A stretch of 64,000 nucleotides of DNA from Kineothrix sp. MB12-C1 (GTDB taxonomy: Bacteria; Bacillota; Clostridia; Lachnospirales; Lachnospiraceae), in contig NZ_CP132957.1 in NCBI RefSeq assembly GCF_030863805.1, forward strand, positions 558,001-622,000, written 5' to 3'. Below the pieces are notes generated by a model that saw only the letters and a program-made list of their open reading frames with translations, was not told the origin of the DNA and did not search any database. The number at the start of each line of letters is the position of its first letter. Position 1 is the first letter of the stretch. The position numbers and the translations under genes were made by a program. This document shows positions 16,238-25,081 of this stretch, piece by piece.

Positions 16238-16472
16238 GGGGGTAATTTACATTCTCTTTGGAAAGTCGGTTTGTCGAAAAGCCCCTAGTACATCTACTCA
16301 CACACCAAGTATATTTTTCAGCTCCATCGAACTTCATATACTAAATCATATTTTTAAATATATTTTTTATCTCCGCGCATTTACCAACTACATTTATGAT
16401 ATTACATTTGCGTCTTGATTTTTGCATATACACCATTGATTATAAAGGCATAGGGGGGATGATTTACAATCT
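16238..16472. repeat. Two G-rich tracts with the same flank
   Basis: GGGGGTAATTTACATTCT at 16238-16255 and GGGGGGATGATTTACAATCT at 16453-16472 are imperfect direct repeats 215 bases apart. The 16046-16522 interval holds no gene that I can support. The tracts are odd in this AT-rich context; no function is evident. Confidence 0.35.
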
Positions 16473-16522
16473 GAAATATTTAAGTACCTACTATATAAGG
16501 CTCACTATATAAAAATCAAAAT

Positions 16523-17575
16523 TTAATTATCTGGAATATCTTTTATAAATGTATTAAGAATATTATCATCTGTATATATATTATTTAAATCTAAACCGCA
16601 TGATTCTAGTATATCGTATTTGTTAATCAAATTATGATATCCTATCTCTTTTAAGATAATATTAGCTTTATTACATATCCATAAATATTTCTTTAGTAAC
16701 TTATTATCTTTTCCAAATTCTCGAAGATAGCGTGACAGTTGAAACCAAAGACCTTGAATTAAAAGTTCTAATACACTTTCTTCTGAATCATCTTTAATGC
16801 TATTTTCATCCTGAAATTGATTTGGATATCTATTAAGATATAAAAAATAACGAAAAGAATCTATATAATATTCATTATCAAAATCTTTACATATAGTAAC
16901 CAAATCAAAATCTTTTTCTTTACTAATCCATATATCAATTTCTGAGTTATCCACTATACCCTTATCATATAATGAGCCAAATAATAATTGTGGATTTAAT
17001 TGAAACATATTAAATTCATTAACATCTGCTGGGTCGTAAATTTTTCCATGTAAACTAACAGGATTTTGAGTTATATTTAATGTACACTCTAAACATTCAT
17101 TTATTAGTTCTGCATCAACAATAATACGAGGATAAATTGCACATGAATTCTCAATCTCATATGCTCTAATTAAGCCTTCTCCATAGATAAATTTATTTCC
17201 AGTATATACCATACCATTAACAATTGAGCCTCGTATTAGAACTCCATAAATAGTTAAAAATTGGCATTGTAATATAGTCAATATCCATATTAATTCTCTT
17301 AACTGTTCTATGAGTCCTTCTTTCGGATAATTAACACAAATAGCAAAATTATCTGAAAATGAATATACGTTCCATTTTGTTAAACTCTTTCTCTCGAATT
17401 TTTTTGTTCTATACACCTCTTGGGTTATTTCTTCAATCATTTCGATCAATTCATTTTCAGAGATATGTTTTGTTTTAACCATTTCCTTATAACCAAGAAT
17501 GTCAAAATAGGCAATTAATGACTTATTTAATTGCTTGCTTCTTTTTCTCTTTCTTTGTTTATCTTTATTAATCAT
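16523..17575 (-). CDS. Class III nucleotide cyclase-like protein
   Basis: 350 residues from ATG 17575 (GGGGTG upstream). IAYFDILGYKEMV places an Asp (25) as in the first metal site of class III cyclases; YSFSDNFAI gives a second Asp (75) where cyclases have GD; IRGSIVNGMVYTGNKFIYGEGLIRAYEIE (from residue 114) resembles the GIxxG...GdxVNxAaRLE end of the fold. The C-terminal 170 residues are helical and unassigned. Both metal Asps are kept, so activity is possible, but the family is divergent and may be inactive. No effector gene characteristic of Pycsar lies beside it. Confidence 0.5.
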   Translation of the reverse strand: MINKDKQRKRKRSKQLNKSLIAYFDILGYKEMVKTKHISENELIEMIEEITQEVYRTKKFERKSLTKWNVYSFSDNFAICVNYPKEGLIEQLRELIWILTILQCQFLTIYGVLIRGSIVNGMVYTGNKFIYGEGLIRAYEIENSCAIYPRIIVDAELINECLECTLNITQNPVSLHGKIYDPADVNEFNMFQLNPQLLFGSLYDKGIVDNSEIDIWISKEKDFDLVTICKDFDNEYYIDSFRYFLYLNRYPNQFQDENSIKDDSEESVLELLIQGLWFQLSRYLREFGKDNKLLKKYLWICNKANIILKEIGYHNLINKYDILESCGLDLNNIYTDDNILNTFIKDIPDN

Positions 17576-17685
17576 TATCACCCCTTCATAATTAGTATTT
17601 CATACATATAAGTGTATTTTTAAAATTATAACATTAAAGTATGACCGAATCTAGCACTAGAAGTAAACATAATTATAAAAAAAAT

Positions 17686-17721
17686 AAGGCATACCAGATA
17701 TTTTACTATCCGATATGCCTT
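17686..17721 (-). terminator. Terminator of the NUMOD4/HNH gene
   Basis: AAGGCATA and TATGCCTT pair around an inner stem; reading leftward the hairpin is followed by an A/T-rich run that contains TTTTTTTT on the minus strand. Confidence 0.75.
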
Positions 17722-17725
17722 GTAA

Positions 17726-18763
17726 TTAATATGGTTTCACTTCCACCTTCAGCAATGCTTCATAAATATGTTTTGGAACCTTATTCTTATATTTAGCAGC
17801 CATCAACAAGATATCTGCTTGTTTAAACTTTTTATATTCCTCAAAAGCTTCTTCCGGTGTGATCCAGTGTGATAACTGAATTATTTCATCATGCCCAAAT
17901 GGTTTGATTTCTCCATAATACATTTTCATACTTCCACTATACCTAACCCCAAGAGGTAAATTCATTTTTGAAGTTCTCCACTTAGATAATTTATGTTTCT
18001 TACAATTTGACAGCATGGTATTAAGTGTTTGAGGTATAATACAACATTTATCAGGAGCATATTCAGTATTATCAGGAAACAATAAATCCTTATCAACCGC
18101 CATGGATTCCCCATCACACTCATAGTAATTAGCATTATACCATTCGGCAAATGAGTTCTTGTCATTTAACCACTGTTCACACATTGTTGCCTTATCGTAA
18201 CACTCTCCTGCGTTACTTTCTTTTGTACGATAACAGCGAATGTATATACCATTCCATATAGAATAAGCAGTGTTACTTTTTAATGCGCTATATTGAACAT
18301 ATTCCTGTTGTCTTCCTAATTCCTCTACTAACAATATTTGTCTATCAAGACCAATGTATTCTTCATTATTAATCCAAATCAGGTTCTTACATTGGCAGTT
18401 ATTTTTATCTCTGTCTATATGCCATATTCTATTGTATTCATCAGACCTCTTTTCAAGAAAATGTTCAGCTACAATCTTGTCACAATTAGTATCTATTGTA
18501 TATGGTACTCTTTCGGCGGTATAAGCGGTCAATGTATAATGCGCATTACCCAATTTATGTATATAAAAATAGCCTCTAAGGTTATTTATCAATCTTCCAT
18601 AATTTGATATCCAGTAGTTATATGTATTATTGACTAATACAAATACTTCATCATTTGCAAGCAACTTAATATTAAATTTATTTGTATCAAGAACTCTTTT
18701 ATCCTCAATAGATAGATAATCTTTAAATGACTTTCTTTCTTCTATTTTTTGTTTACTTTTCAT
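17726..18763 (-). CDS. NUMOD4/HNH homing-type endonuclease
   Basis: A 345-residue protein. NYWISNYGRLIN (about 49-60) is a NUMOD4-type DNA-binding motif; IVAEHFLE followed by IWHIDRDKNNCQCKNLIWIN (113-132) is the HNH core; the C-terminal GVRYSGSMKMYYGEIKP is AP2-like. This architecture is that of free-standing phage homing endonucleases. It lies 150 bases from the cyclase-like gene and has its own terminator, so they are probably not one unit. Confidence 0.8.
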   Translation of the reverse strand: MKSKQKIEERKSFKDYLSIEDKRVLDTNKFNIKLLANDEVFVLVNNTYNYWISNYGRLINNLRGYFYIHKLGNAHYTLTAYTAERVPYTIDTNCDKIVAEHFLEKRSDEYNRIWHIDRDKNNCQCKNLIWINNEEYIGLDRQILLVEELGRQQEYVQYSALKSNTAYSIWNGIYIRCYRTKESNAGECYDKATMCEQWLNDKNSFAEWYNANYYECDGESMAVDKDLLFPDNTEYAPDKCCIIPQTLNTMLSNCKKHKLSKWRTSKMNLPLGVRYSGSMKMYYGEIKPFGHDEIIQLSHWITPEEAFEEYKKFKQADILLMAAKYKNKVPKHIYEALLKVEVKPY

Positions 18764-18804
18764 TTATATATTTGGATCTCCTTATTACAATCCAGAAGTT
18801 CAAT

Positions 18805-18855
18805 AATACTGCACTACAAATAGACCGCTACCATTACGATAGCAGTATTTTAAAT
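18805..18855. repeat. Long-loop inverted repeat
   Basis: AATACTGC and GCAGTATT enclose about 30 bases. The 18764-19020 stretch otherwise has no gene; the repeat may act as terminator for the small gene ending at 19021. Confidence 0.3.
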
Positions 18856-19020
18856 TCCACATTTCAACGCTTACTTTTATTCTTTATATATGGGAATATG
18901 CTGACTAGCACATAGAATCTGGCAATCCCAAAATGGTTAGCCAAAATTAGATTTACTCTTGAACTTCTGATACTGCCTTTCTTTTACTTATAATCTGCAC
19001 TTTTTAAAGTAACGCAATTG

Positions 19021-19197
19021 CTACAACGTCATATTGTCTTCTGACATATGTAGATCTTCATTAATTTCATCAATAGCAACTCTGACATGATTATTTACAA
19101 TTTCAGATAACCTTTCAAAGCCAAATTCTCCGTACAGTTCTAATAAATCCCGTAAATTATCTTCGCTGATAATAGCTACTCTATCCGTTAATTTCAA
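19021..19197 (-). CDS. Small acidic protein with TTG start
   Basis: 58 residues starting at TTG 19197, which is preceded by a perfect GAGGAGG. The stop of the HU-like gene overlaps the start, so translation is coupled. Sequence: LKLTDRVAIISEDNLRDLLE onward to HVRVAIDEINEDLHMSEDN; helical and acidic. No family recognised, but ribosome site and coupling argue that it is real. Confidence 0.6.
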   Translation of the reverse strand: MKLTDRVAIISEDNLRDLLELYGEFGFERLSEIVNNHVRVAIDEINEDLHMSEDNMTL

Positions 19198-19637
19198 TTT
19201 TCTTCCTCCTCTTTTTCCTTAATTTTTAATAGTCCTTGGTCAATTAAAAGATTTTTCTGCATTTGATTACACTTACAATTTTCTCCAAGTCCGGCAAATC
19301 CTGCTTCCATATTTTTCAAATACCTACGATTCATTTTTTGCTTCATTTCTGTATATCTTGTAAATTTTATTGTGGTATACGGATTATTCCCACCTTCATC
19401 ATTCATACTTGGTACATTATATGACATAGGGGTATGAACATGGGGCGTAAGTGAACCGATACCCGGCAGTCCTACTTTTTCTCCTTCTAATAATACATTT
19501 TCACACTCTTCGAAATACATATTTAAAACATCTCGTATCACATCCGTTTTGTATATACAGTCTGATCTATCATAGACTTTTGAAGCCATAGTTCGTATGT
19601 TCAAAGGCTTTTTATATTTTGTTACTGTTTCATCCAT
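19194..19637 (-). CDS. HU/IHF-like DNA-binding protein
   Basis: A 147-residue protein with AGGAGGAATC before the ATG. YKTDVIRDVLNMYFEECENVLLEGEKVGLPGIGSLTP (29-65) matches the N-terminal dimerisation part and the start of the arms of HU/IHF-type proteins. The tail after residue 110 is longer than in chromosomal HU (90 residues) and highly charged. Phage and element-borne HU variants often aid recombination or packaging. Confidence 0.75.
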   Translation of the reverse strand: MDETVTKYKKPLNIRTMASKVYDRSDCIYKTDVIRDVLNMYFEECENVLLEGEKVGLPGIGSLTPHVHTPMSYNVPSMNDEGGNNPYTTIKFTRYTEMKQKMNRRYLKNMEAGFAGLGENCKCNQMQKNLLIDQGLLKIKEKEEEEN

Positions 19638-19723
19638 TTACTTTGATTCCTCCTTTTTTAATTTATAATCAAATTACTATTTTATAATGCCATGCTTTAC
19701 ATATGTTTGATAATTTAAGGCAC

Positions 19724-19780
19724 TAAAATAAGCCTCACATACTCATATGTCTACAAGTACATGGGACTTATTTAGATGTC
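19724..19780. terminator. Imperfect hairpin near the element end
   Basis: AAATAAG and CTTATTT enclose an imperfect stem of about 17 bases per arm (12 of 17 pairing). It lies between the HU-like gene and the pyrE junction. The rest of 19638-19932 contains a tandem TTTACTACACCA repeat (about 19802-19830) but no gene. Confidence 0.4.
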
Positions 19781-19932
19781 CAAACCTTTTAATTTTTTCC
19801 CAATTTACTACACCATTTACTACACCATTTTTACACCAAATTATGATATTTTGCGATAAGTTACGATAAGATGCTATTTTAGCAATATAGCCAAACATGC
19901 CCAAAATCAAGCATTTACGCGATATTTAAGAC

Positions 19933-19986
19933 TTAGGAATTATGACTAACCATAAATTCAATAAATTCCTGCTTGTAGCTTTCCAT
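19933..19986 (-). pseudogene. pyrE: 5' remnant of pyrE (orotate phosphoribosyltransferase)
   Basis: From ATG 19986, with AGGAGG upstream, 17 codons read MESYKQEFIEFMVSHNS and stop. The first 13 residues match the N-terminus of Lachnospiraceae PyrE (typically MEQYKQEFIEFMV), after which the sequence changes to unrelated DNA. The remainder of pyrE, if still in the genome, would lie on the minus strand left of position 1. pyrF is nearby at 25082, which supports the identity. The break marks the right end of the mobile element. Confidence 0.65.
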
Positions 19987-20267
19987 CTTTTTAAAACCTC
20001 CTAATATTTACAGGCTTTTCACTTGCCTATTCTCTTGCGTCTACTATTTACATTATTTAAGTCAATCATTATTTTTTATTTTATTATAAAACATTACTCA
20101 AATCAACAACAATCATAACGATCATTTAAAAGTATGTCTCTCAAAACCATGAAGTGTATCATTGCTATCACCTGCTTATTGTCGCATTACACATTCTATG
20201 ATAAACTAAATCCACACTTAATATATCATTTTTCTAACAATAAGTTTATGATTTGGGGGACTTAATA

Positions 20268-20999
20268 ATGAAAGAAAATAAATATGATAATGAAGAATTT
20301 TTCAAGAAATATGGCGAGATGTATCGTTCCAAAGAAGGATTGAAGGGTGCCGGAGAATGGTCCGAACTGGAGAAAATTCTACCGGATTTCGCACAGAAGA
20401 ATGTTCTTGACCTGGGATGCGGCTATGGCTGGCACTGTAAATATGCCGCAGAACATGGTGCTACTCACGTACTCGGAACAGATATATCTGAGAAAATGTT
20501 GGAAAAAGCTAAGAAAATAAATACAGATGAGAAAATTGAATATTTTTGTCAGGCTATGGAGGATTTGAATTTCTCCGATGAAACATTTGATATCGTTCTT
20601 AGTTCATTGGCATTTCATTATATTAAGGACTTCGCACCTTTGGTATGCAATATAAGCCGATGGCTGAAGAAGGGCGGACAATTCGTCTTCTCCGTAGAAC
20701 ATCCTGTTTTCACTTCTTACGGCACACAGGATTGGTATTATGATAACGAAGGTTCTATCCTTCATTTTCCGGTGGATAACTATTACTATGAAGGGAAAAG
20801 GGAAACCTCATTTCTTGGAGAAAGAGTGACAAAATATCATCGTACCTTGACCACCTACTTAAACACACTCTTGCAAAATGGCTTTGAAATACAAAACATC
20901 ATCGAGCCGCAGCCTCCGGATAATATGATGAATATCCCCGGAATGAAGGAAGAAATGCGCCGCCCGATGATGCTGTTAGTATCTGCCGGTAAAAAATAA
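20268..20999 (+). CDS. Class I SAM-dependent methyltransferase
   Basis: 243 residues from ATG 20268, where GGGGG stands eight bases upstream; a TTG 15 bases earlier is less likely. VLDLGCGYGWHCKYAA is motif I, TDISEKMLEKA the acidic loop, and FDIVLSSLAFHYI motif IV, as in UbiE/Tam-type enzymes. The C-terminal EPQPP and RRPMMLLVSAGK are common in the small-molecule methyltransferases of Clostridia. Substrate unknown. It is the first gene right of the pyrE junction. Confidence 0.9.
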   Translation: MKENKYDNEEFFKKYGEMYRSKEGLKGAGEWSELEKILPDFAQKNVLDLGCGYGWHCKYAAEHGATHVLGTDISEKMLEKAKKINTDEKIEYFCQAMEDLNFSDETFDIVLSSLAFHYIKDFAPLVCNISRWLKKGGQFVFSVEHPVFTSYGTQDWYYDNEGSILHFPVDNYYYEGKRETSFLGERVTKYHRTLTTYLNTLLQNGFEIQNIIEPQPPDNMMNIPGMKEEMRRPMMLLVSAGKK

Positions 21000-21035
21000 C
21001 TTAAAACTAAAAATTAAAATAAATAGTGGTCTATC

Positions 21036-22061
21036 TTATTCGAGAGCAGTTCTCACCTCATCTATCATCTGAGAAGTCCCTGTAAAGCCCCCGGAAGATA
21101 AGTACCAGATATCGGAGGACAGATAGACAATACGCCCTTCCTTTGCGGCCTCTGTACTGTTTACCAAATCGTTGTCAAGGAGAGTTGCCGCACCCGCTGC
21201 ACCTTCGGTACCGATTGCCGCGCTTCTGTCAATAACGAAAAGAACATCTGGATTCTTTTCAGCGATGTATTCATAGCTCGCTTCCATTCCGTGTGTCGAT
21301 GCTTCTATGTTCTCATCCGCAGGAAGGAATCCGAAATCACTGTTAATCATACCGTAGCGGGAGCCTACACCATATACGCTAAAAGCACCGTCATTTGCCA
21401 GAAGAGTTAAGCTATTGAAGCCAGTCTGCTGCGCATCTGCTTTCAAAGCATCTGCTTTTGTTTTAATTTCGTCATATCCCTTCTGCAAATCATCTGCTTT
21501 ACCGGGGAAAATTTGTTTCAATATCTGAACATTCTGATCTATTTCATTAAAATAGTCCGCGCCTGGCATTGTTACATAGAGTGTCGGCGCGATTTGGCTT
21601 AGTTCCTCATAAGAACCGGAGAGACGCGCTGAAATAATAATCAACTCAGGAGCGTATTCATTCAACGCTTCGAAATCCGCTTCCTTCAAGGTACCGCCAT
21701 TCACATATGCATCCGACTGATAAACGGAAAGATATTCCGGCATCGTTCCCCCTTTTGCGAGGGCCCCTACTTCAATACCTACCGCATCGAGAATATCGAG
21801 GGTTCCAAAGTCCATAACTGCTATTCTCTCAGGATTTACCTTCACCTGTGTCTCCCCATACTCATGAGATATGGTCACAACCTCTTCTGAAGATGTTTCC
21901 TCCGAAGCCTCTTCTTCTACGTTTCCTTCAATAATTTCTTCTGATTCCACCTGCGCTTCTTCAGTACTTCCTTCTACAATGGATGGTTCCGCCTTTTGTC
22001 CGCAGGCACTTAATACTGCAGTTAATGTAAGACACATAGCTAAATAAATAATTCTTTTCAT
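21036..22061 (-). CDS. Siderophore-binding lipoprotein (FatB/YclQ family)
   Basis: A 341-residue lipoprotein: signal MKRIIYLAMCLTLTAVLSAC with lipobox LSAC, an acidic linker, then a helical-backbone binding fold starting at about residue 62 (VTISHEYGETQVKVNPERIAVMDFG split here by family-typical spacing). The stretch LDILDAVGIEV and PEYLSVYQSDAYVNGG match the YclQ/FatB group that binds catecholate siderophores such as petrobactin. It is the last gene of a four-gene operon in the order permease, permease, ATPase, binding protein, the same as yclNOPQ of Bacillus. Ligand inferred from family. Confidence 0.85.
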   Translation of the reverse strand: MKRIIYLAMCLTLTAVLSACGQKAEPSIVEGSTEEAQVESEEIIEGNVEEEASEETSSEEVVTISHEYGETQVKVNPERIAVMDFGTLDILDAVGIEVGALAKGGTMPEYLSVYQSDAYVNGGTLKEADFEALNEYAPELIIISARLSGSYEELSQIAPTLYVTMPGADYFNEIDQNVQILKQIFPGKADDLQKGYDEIKTKADALKADAQQTGFNSLTLLANDGAFSVYGVGSRYGMINSDFGFLPADENIEASTHGMEASYEYIAEKNPDVLFVIDRSAAIGTEGAAGAATLLDNDLVNSTEAAKEGRIVYLSSDIWYLSSGGFTGTSQMIDEVRTALE

Positions 22062-22099
22062 AAATTTATCCTCTCTTTTATGTATTATTTTATATTTCC

Positions 22100-22915
22100 T
22101 CAGGCATTTTGCCTGTGTACTCCTCTGGAATAATGCTTTCCTCTTCGATGGTGCTTCTTCTTATAATAAACGGATATTTTATCACCTTCGATGTCATATA
22201 CTTGGAAATCCATATTATATACGCTCTTTAACATCTTCGGGGTAATCACAGCATCCACCGTATCATTCACTCTTATTTTCCCGCCTTGAATAGCCAGAAT
22301 ACGATCGGAATAACAAGAAGCGAAGTTGATATCATGAATAACAATAACTACTGTCTTCTCCTTCTCCTGGCACAAACGCCGAAGCATGGACATAATCTCC
22401 ACACTATGCTTCATATCCAGATTGTTCAGCGGCTCGTCAAGGAAAATATAATCGGTATCCTGAGCTACTACCATGGCGATAAATGCCCGTTGCTGCTCGC
22501 CGCCTGATAACTCATCGATATACCGGTCCTTTAGAGGCACAAGCCCCATATACTGAATTGCTTCCTCCACAATCCTCTTATCCTCTGCCCTTAAGTTTCC
22601 TTTCGCATAGGGGTAACGTCCAAAAGAAACCAACTCTTTTACCGTAATGCGAAGATGCAGATTATTGTTCTGGCGAAGCACTGATATCTTTCTGGCAAGG
22701 GCACTCGTATCGTAATCCTTCACATCTTTTCCATCTACCAGAATGCGTCCGCCATCCGCCTTATTCATACGGGTGATAATTCCAAGAAGGGTACTCTTTC
22801 CGGCCCCGTTCGGTCCGATGAAGGCAGTAATACAGCCCTTTGGTATCTGCGTACTCACATCATCCAACACCTTATATTCCTCATAACTTTTACTCACATG
22901 TTCAATTTCAATCAT
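22100..22915 (-). CDS. Siderophore ABC transporter ATPase (YclP-like)
   Basis: A 271-residue ATPase: Walker A GPNGAGKST (34-42), Q-loop LRQNN, signature LSGGEQQR, Walker B DYIFLDEP and H-loop IHD. The unusual tail (KKKHHRRGKHYSRGVH) is rich in His and Arg. The start overlaps the stop of the upstream permease by four bases (ATGA). It powers import by the two FecCD-type permeases. Confidence 0.92.
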   Translation of the reverse strand: MIEIEHVSKSYEEYKVLDDVSTQIPKGCITAFIGPNGAGKSTLLGIITRMNKADGGRILVDGKDVKDYDTSALARKISVLRQNNNLHLRITVKELVSFGRYPYAKGNLRAEDKRIVEEAIQYMGLVPLKDRYIDELSGGEQQRAFIAMVVAQDTDYIFLDEPLNNLDMKHSVEIMSMLRRLCQEKEKTVVIVIHDINFASCYSDRILAIQGGKIRVNDTVDAVITPKMLKSVYNMDFQVYDIEGDKISVYYKKKHHRRGKHYSRGVHRQNA

Positions 22916-23880
22916 ACGCGACGCTCCTTTAATAATAATGCTATGAAATAGATACCTCCGGCAAAATTAGCCAGTACAGAAACGGTCGTATTAAAATGAA
23001 AGACCCGTTCCACCAAAAACTGTCCGCCCACTAAGGTAAGTATCGACAGCAGACAAGCTCCCAACGCCAGATACAAATGCCTGTAAGTCTTAAAAATCTG
23101 TCTGCTCACATTCACCACCATAATACCGAGAAATGTAATCGGACCTACCAGCGCTGTGCTGACTGCTACCATTAGAGAAATCAGGAGCAGATAAATAATA
23201 ACCGCCCGGTCATAGAAGATTCCCAAATTAATACTGTTCTCCCTTCCCAATGACATCACATCCAGTTTCTTGTGCGTATTTAGCATAAAAAGCAAGGACA
23301 GTCCAATTAATATAGCCGATATGGCAAGTAATGAGGTGTTGACATTATTGAAGCTGGCAAACATCTTCCCTTGTAAAATCGTATATTCATTAGGATCGAT
23401 CAATGTCTGCATAAATGATGATAAACTGGAGAAAAAGCTGCCGCAAATCATTCCCACTAATACGAGAAGGAAGATATTCTGCCCTGTCTTGCGAAATACC
23501 ACGATACAAAGCATGAGCGAGAATCCTGTCATTAACATAGTGCTTAGAGCAAAGTCTAAATACTTCCCTGTCATAATGAGCGTATCCGCACCGAGTACAA
23601 ACGCTACCAGCGACTGCATAAAAAGAAAGAGCGAATCCAGTCCCATCACACTAGGTGTCAATATACGGTTGTTCGTAATCGTCTGAAATACAAGGGAGGA
23701 AACAGCAATCGCACACCCTGTTAAGGAAATGGCGGCCACCTTAACAAGTCTTCTCGGGAGATTATAGCCAATATTGTTCTCTGTAAGCCCCCATGCCGTA
23801 AATAGGATCACCGCTCCTAAGGCTAGTACACTTAATACGGCGAAAGCTGTAATGATTCTCTTTTTAGCTGTCCGTTCCAC
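22912..23880 (-). CDS. Siderophore ABC transporter permease (FecCD, YclO-like)
   Basis: A 322-residue membrane protein of the FecCD family with about nine hydrophobic helices; GPITFLGIMVVNVSRQIF is the family's conserved cytoplasmic loop that contacts the ATPase. Start is GTG 23880 with GGAGGG upstream, overlapping the end of the first permease gene by 17 bases. The pair of permeases forms the channel. Confidence 0.9.
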   Translation of the reverse strand: MERTAKKRIITAFAVLSVLALGAVILFTAWGLTENNIGYNLPRRLVKVAAISLTGCAIAVSSLVFQTITNNRILTPSVMGLDSLFLFMQSLVAFVLGADTLIMTGKYLDFALSTMLMTGFSLMLCIVVFRKTGQNIFLLVLVGMICGSFFSSLSSFMQTLIDPNEYTILQGKMFASFNNVNTSLLAISAILIGLSLLFMLNTHKKLDVMSLGRENSINLGIFYDRAVIIYLLLISLMVAVSTALVGPITFLGIMVVNVSRQIFKTYRHLYLALGACLLSILTLVGGQFLVERVFHFNTTVSVLANFAGGIYFIALLLKERRV

Positions 23881-24859
23881 GCTGTACCCTCCTTTTTCCT
23901 GCCGACTTATTCCTTCCCAATATCAAGTATAGGAATATTGCACTGCCGATGGTGCCGGTCGTTACACTGATAGAAACTTCATAAGGATAGATCAGCACCC
24001 GCCCAAGCGTATCGCAGATCAGTAAAAATGAAGAACCTGCCAAGGCGATGTAGGGCAACGTCTTTTTGATATGGTCCCCCATATAAATACTCACAATATT
24101 GGGAATGATAACTCCGATAAAAGGAATCGTTCCTACCGTCACCACTACCGCAGCGCTCATCAATGAACAGAGAATTAATCCCAGACTTACCGTCAGCCGA
24201 TAATTCAACCCCAAGCTATGAGATACCGAATCTCCCATCCCCGCGATCGTAAAGCGGTCTGCATAGAAATAAATTAGCAAAAGGATAGGAATACCAAGTA
24301 ACAACAACTCATAACGCCCTGTAATAATTAGGGAGAAGCGTCCCTGCAGCCAAGAATCGATGTTTTGAATCAAATCGAACTGATATCCAATAAAGGTCGT
24401 AACAGAAGAAACAATTCCTCCGAACATCATTCCGATTATCGGAATAAATGCGCTATCCTTCATTCGAATCCGATTGATAATAAAAAGAAACATCCACGAG
24501 CCGCCAAGGGCAAAGGAAAAGGCTAAGAGCAGTTTTACCGCGATACTGGCTGAAGGTGTGAGCATAATTGCGGTCAGTATTCCTAACTTGGCAAAGTCCA
24601 AAGTTCCGGCTGTAGAAGGCGATACAAAGCGATTCCCGCTGATTTGCTGCATCACCACACCGGTAATCGACATTCCGGCTCCCACTACGATTACACTCAC
24701 AAGCCTTGGCCATCTACTGGCAAAAAACAGGTTTCGTTTTGCCTCGTCATGAAAGATATCACTAATAGTGAGATCACTCACACCGATGAACAAAGAGGAA
24801 GCAGCAAAAAGAACCAATAATAAAATGATAAAAATCTTTTTCCTTTTTACACTCTTCAC
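23864..24859 (-). CDS. Siderophore ABC transporter permease (FecCD, YclN-like)
   Basis: A 331-residue FecCD permease, first gene of the operon. GTG 24859 is the start, with AAGGAG eight bases upstream. Conserved pieces: RWPRLVSVIVVGAGMSITGVV and GTIPFIGVIIPNIVS. A Fur-like box lies about 110 bases upstream, consistent with iron repression. Confidence 0.9.
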   Translation of the reverse strand: MKSVKRKKIFIILLLVLFAASSLFIGVSDLTISDIFHDEAKRNLFFASRWPRLVSVIVVGAGMSITGVVMQQISGNRFVSPSTAGTLDFAKLGILTAIMLTPSASIAVKLLLAFSFALGGSWMFLFIINRIRMKDSAFIPIIGMMFGGIVSSVTTFIGYQFDLIQNIDSWLQGRFSLIITGRYELLLLGIPILLLIYFYADRFTIAGMGDSVSHSLGLNYRLTVSLGLILCSLMSAAVVVTVGTIPFIGVIIPNIVSIYMGDHIKKTLPYIALAGSSFLLICDTLGRVLIYPYEVSISVTTGTIGSAIFLYLILGRNKSAGKRRVQRGTDS

Positions 24860-24875
24860 AGCATCACTCCTTCAC

Positions 24876-24893
24876 AACTAACTTTTGTTAGTT
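24876..24893 (-). promoter_or_regulatory. Leader hairpin before the siderophore operon
   Basis: AACTAAC and GTTAGTT pair perfectly around a four-base loop immediately upstream of the ribosome site of the first gene. It could affect translation or mRNA stability. Confidence 0.45.
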
Positions 24894-24968
24894 ACCACTA
24901 ACGCTTGATTAAAAATAAATCCACCGGCAATGCCGATGAATCTATTGATTGAAAATAATTCCATTAAA

Positions 24969-24983
24969 TGAAAATGAATATCA
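24969..24983. promoter_or_regulatory. Fur-like box
   Basis: TGAAAATGAATATCA matches the 7-1-7 Fur consensus TGATAATNATTATCA at 12 of 14 positions. It overlaps a possible -35 (TTGATA on the minus strand) of the siderophore operon. Confidence 0.6.
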
Positions 24984-25081
24984 AAATCACTCAACAATGT
25001 TTGTATCTTACCAAATCATTTTTTCTTTGTCAACATCATTTTGAGGTTGTTTTATAATCTCGTTTTTAAATAGTCTTATAT

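Larger units (their letters stand above)
1..19990. mobile_element. Right-hand part of a large integrative or plasmid-like element ending inside pyrE
   Basis: This stretch carries a tubulin-type partition pair, several Xre/HTH regulators, a serine recombinase, three HNH-type nucleases, Rha and transposase remnants, an HU-like gene and a RES-domain protein. It ends abruptly within the start of pyrE (17 codons left at 19933-19986), and beyond that point the gene content becomes ordinary chromosome. The left end is outside the window. No tyrosine or large serine integrase lies beside the right junction, so the enzyme that inserted it is not seen. It could be a decayed prophage-plasmid, an integrative conjugative element or a mosaic of both; no conjugation, capsid or terminase gene is visible in this part. 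Confidence 0.6.

Noticed and set aside
16231-16330. Phage terminase or cos region near the G-rich tract
   Set aside because: The tract looked phage-like, but no frame reads as a terminase small subunit and no packaging gene is near.
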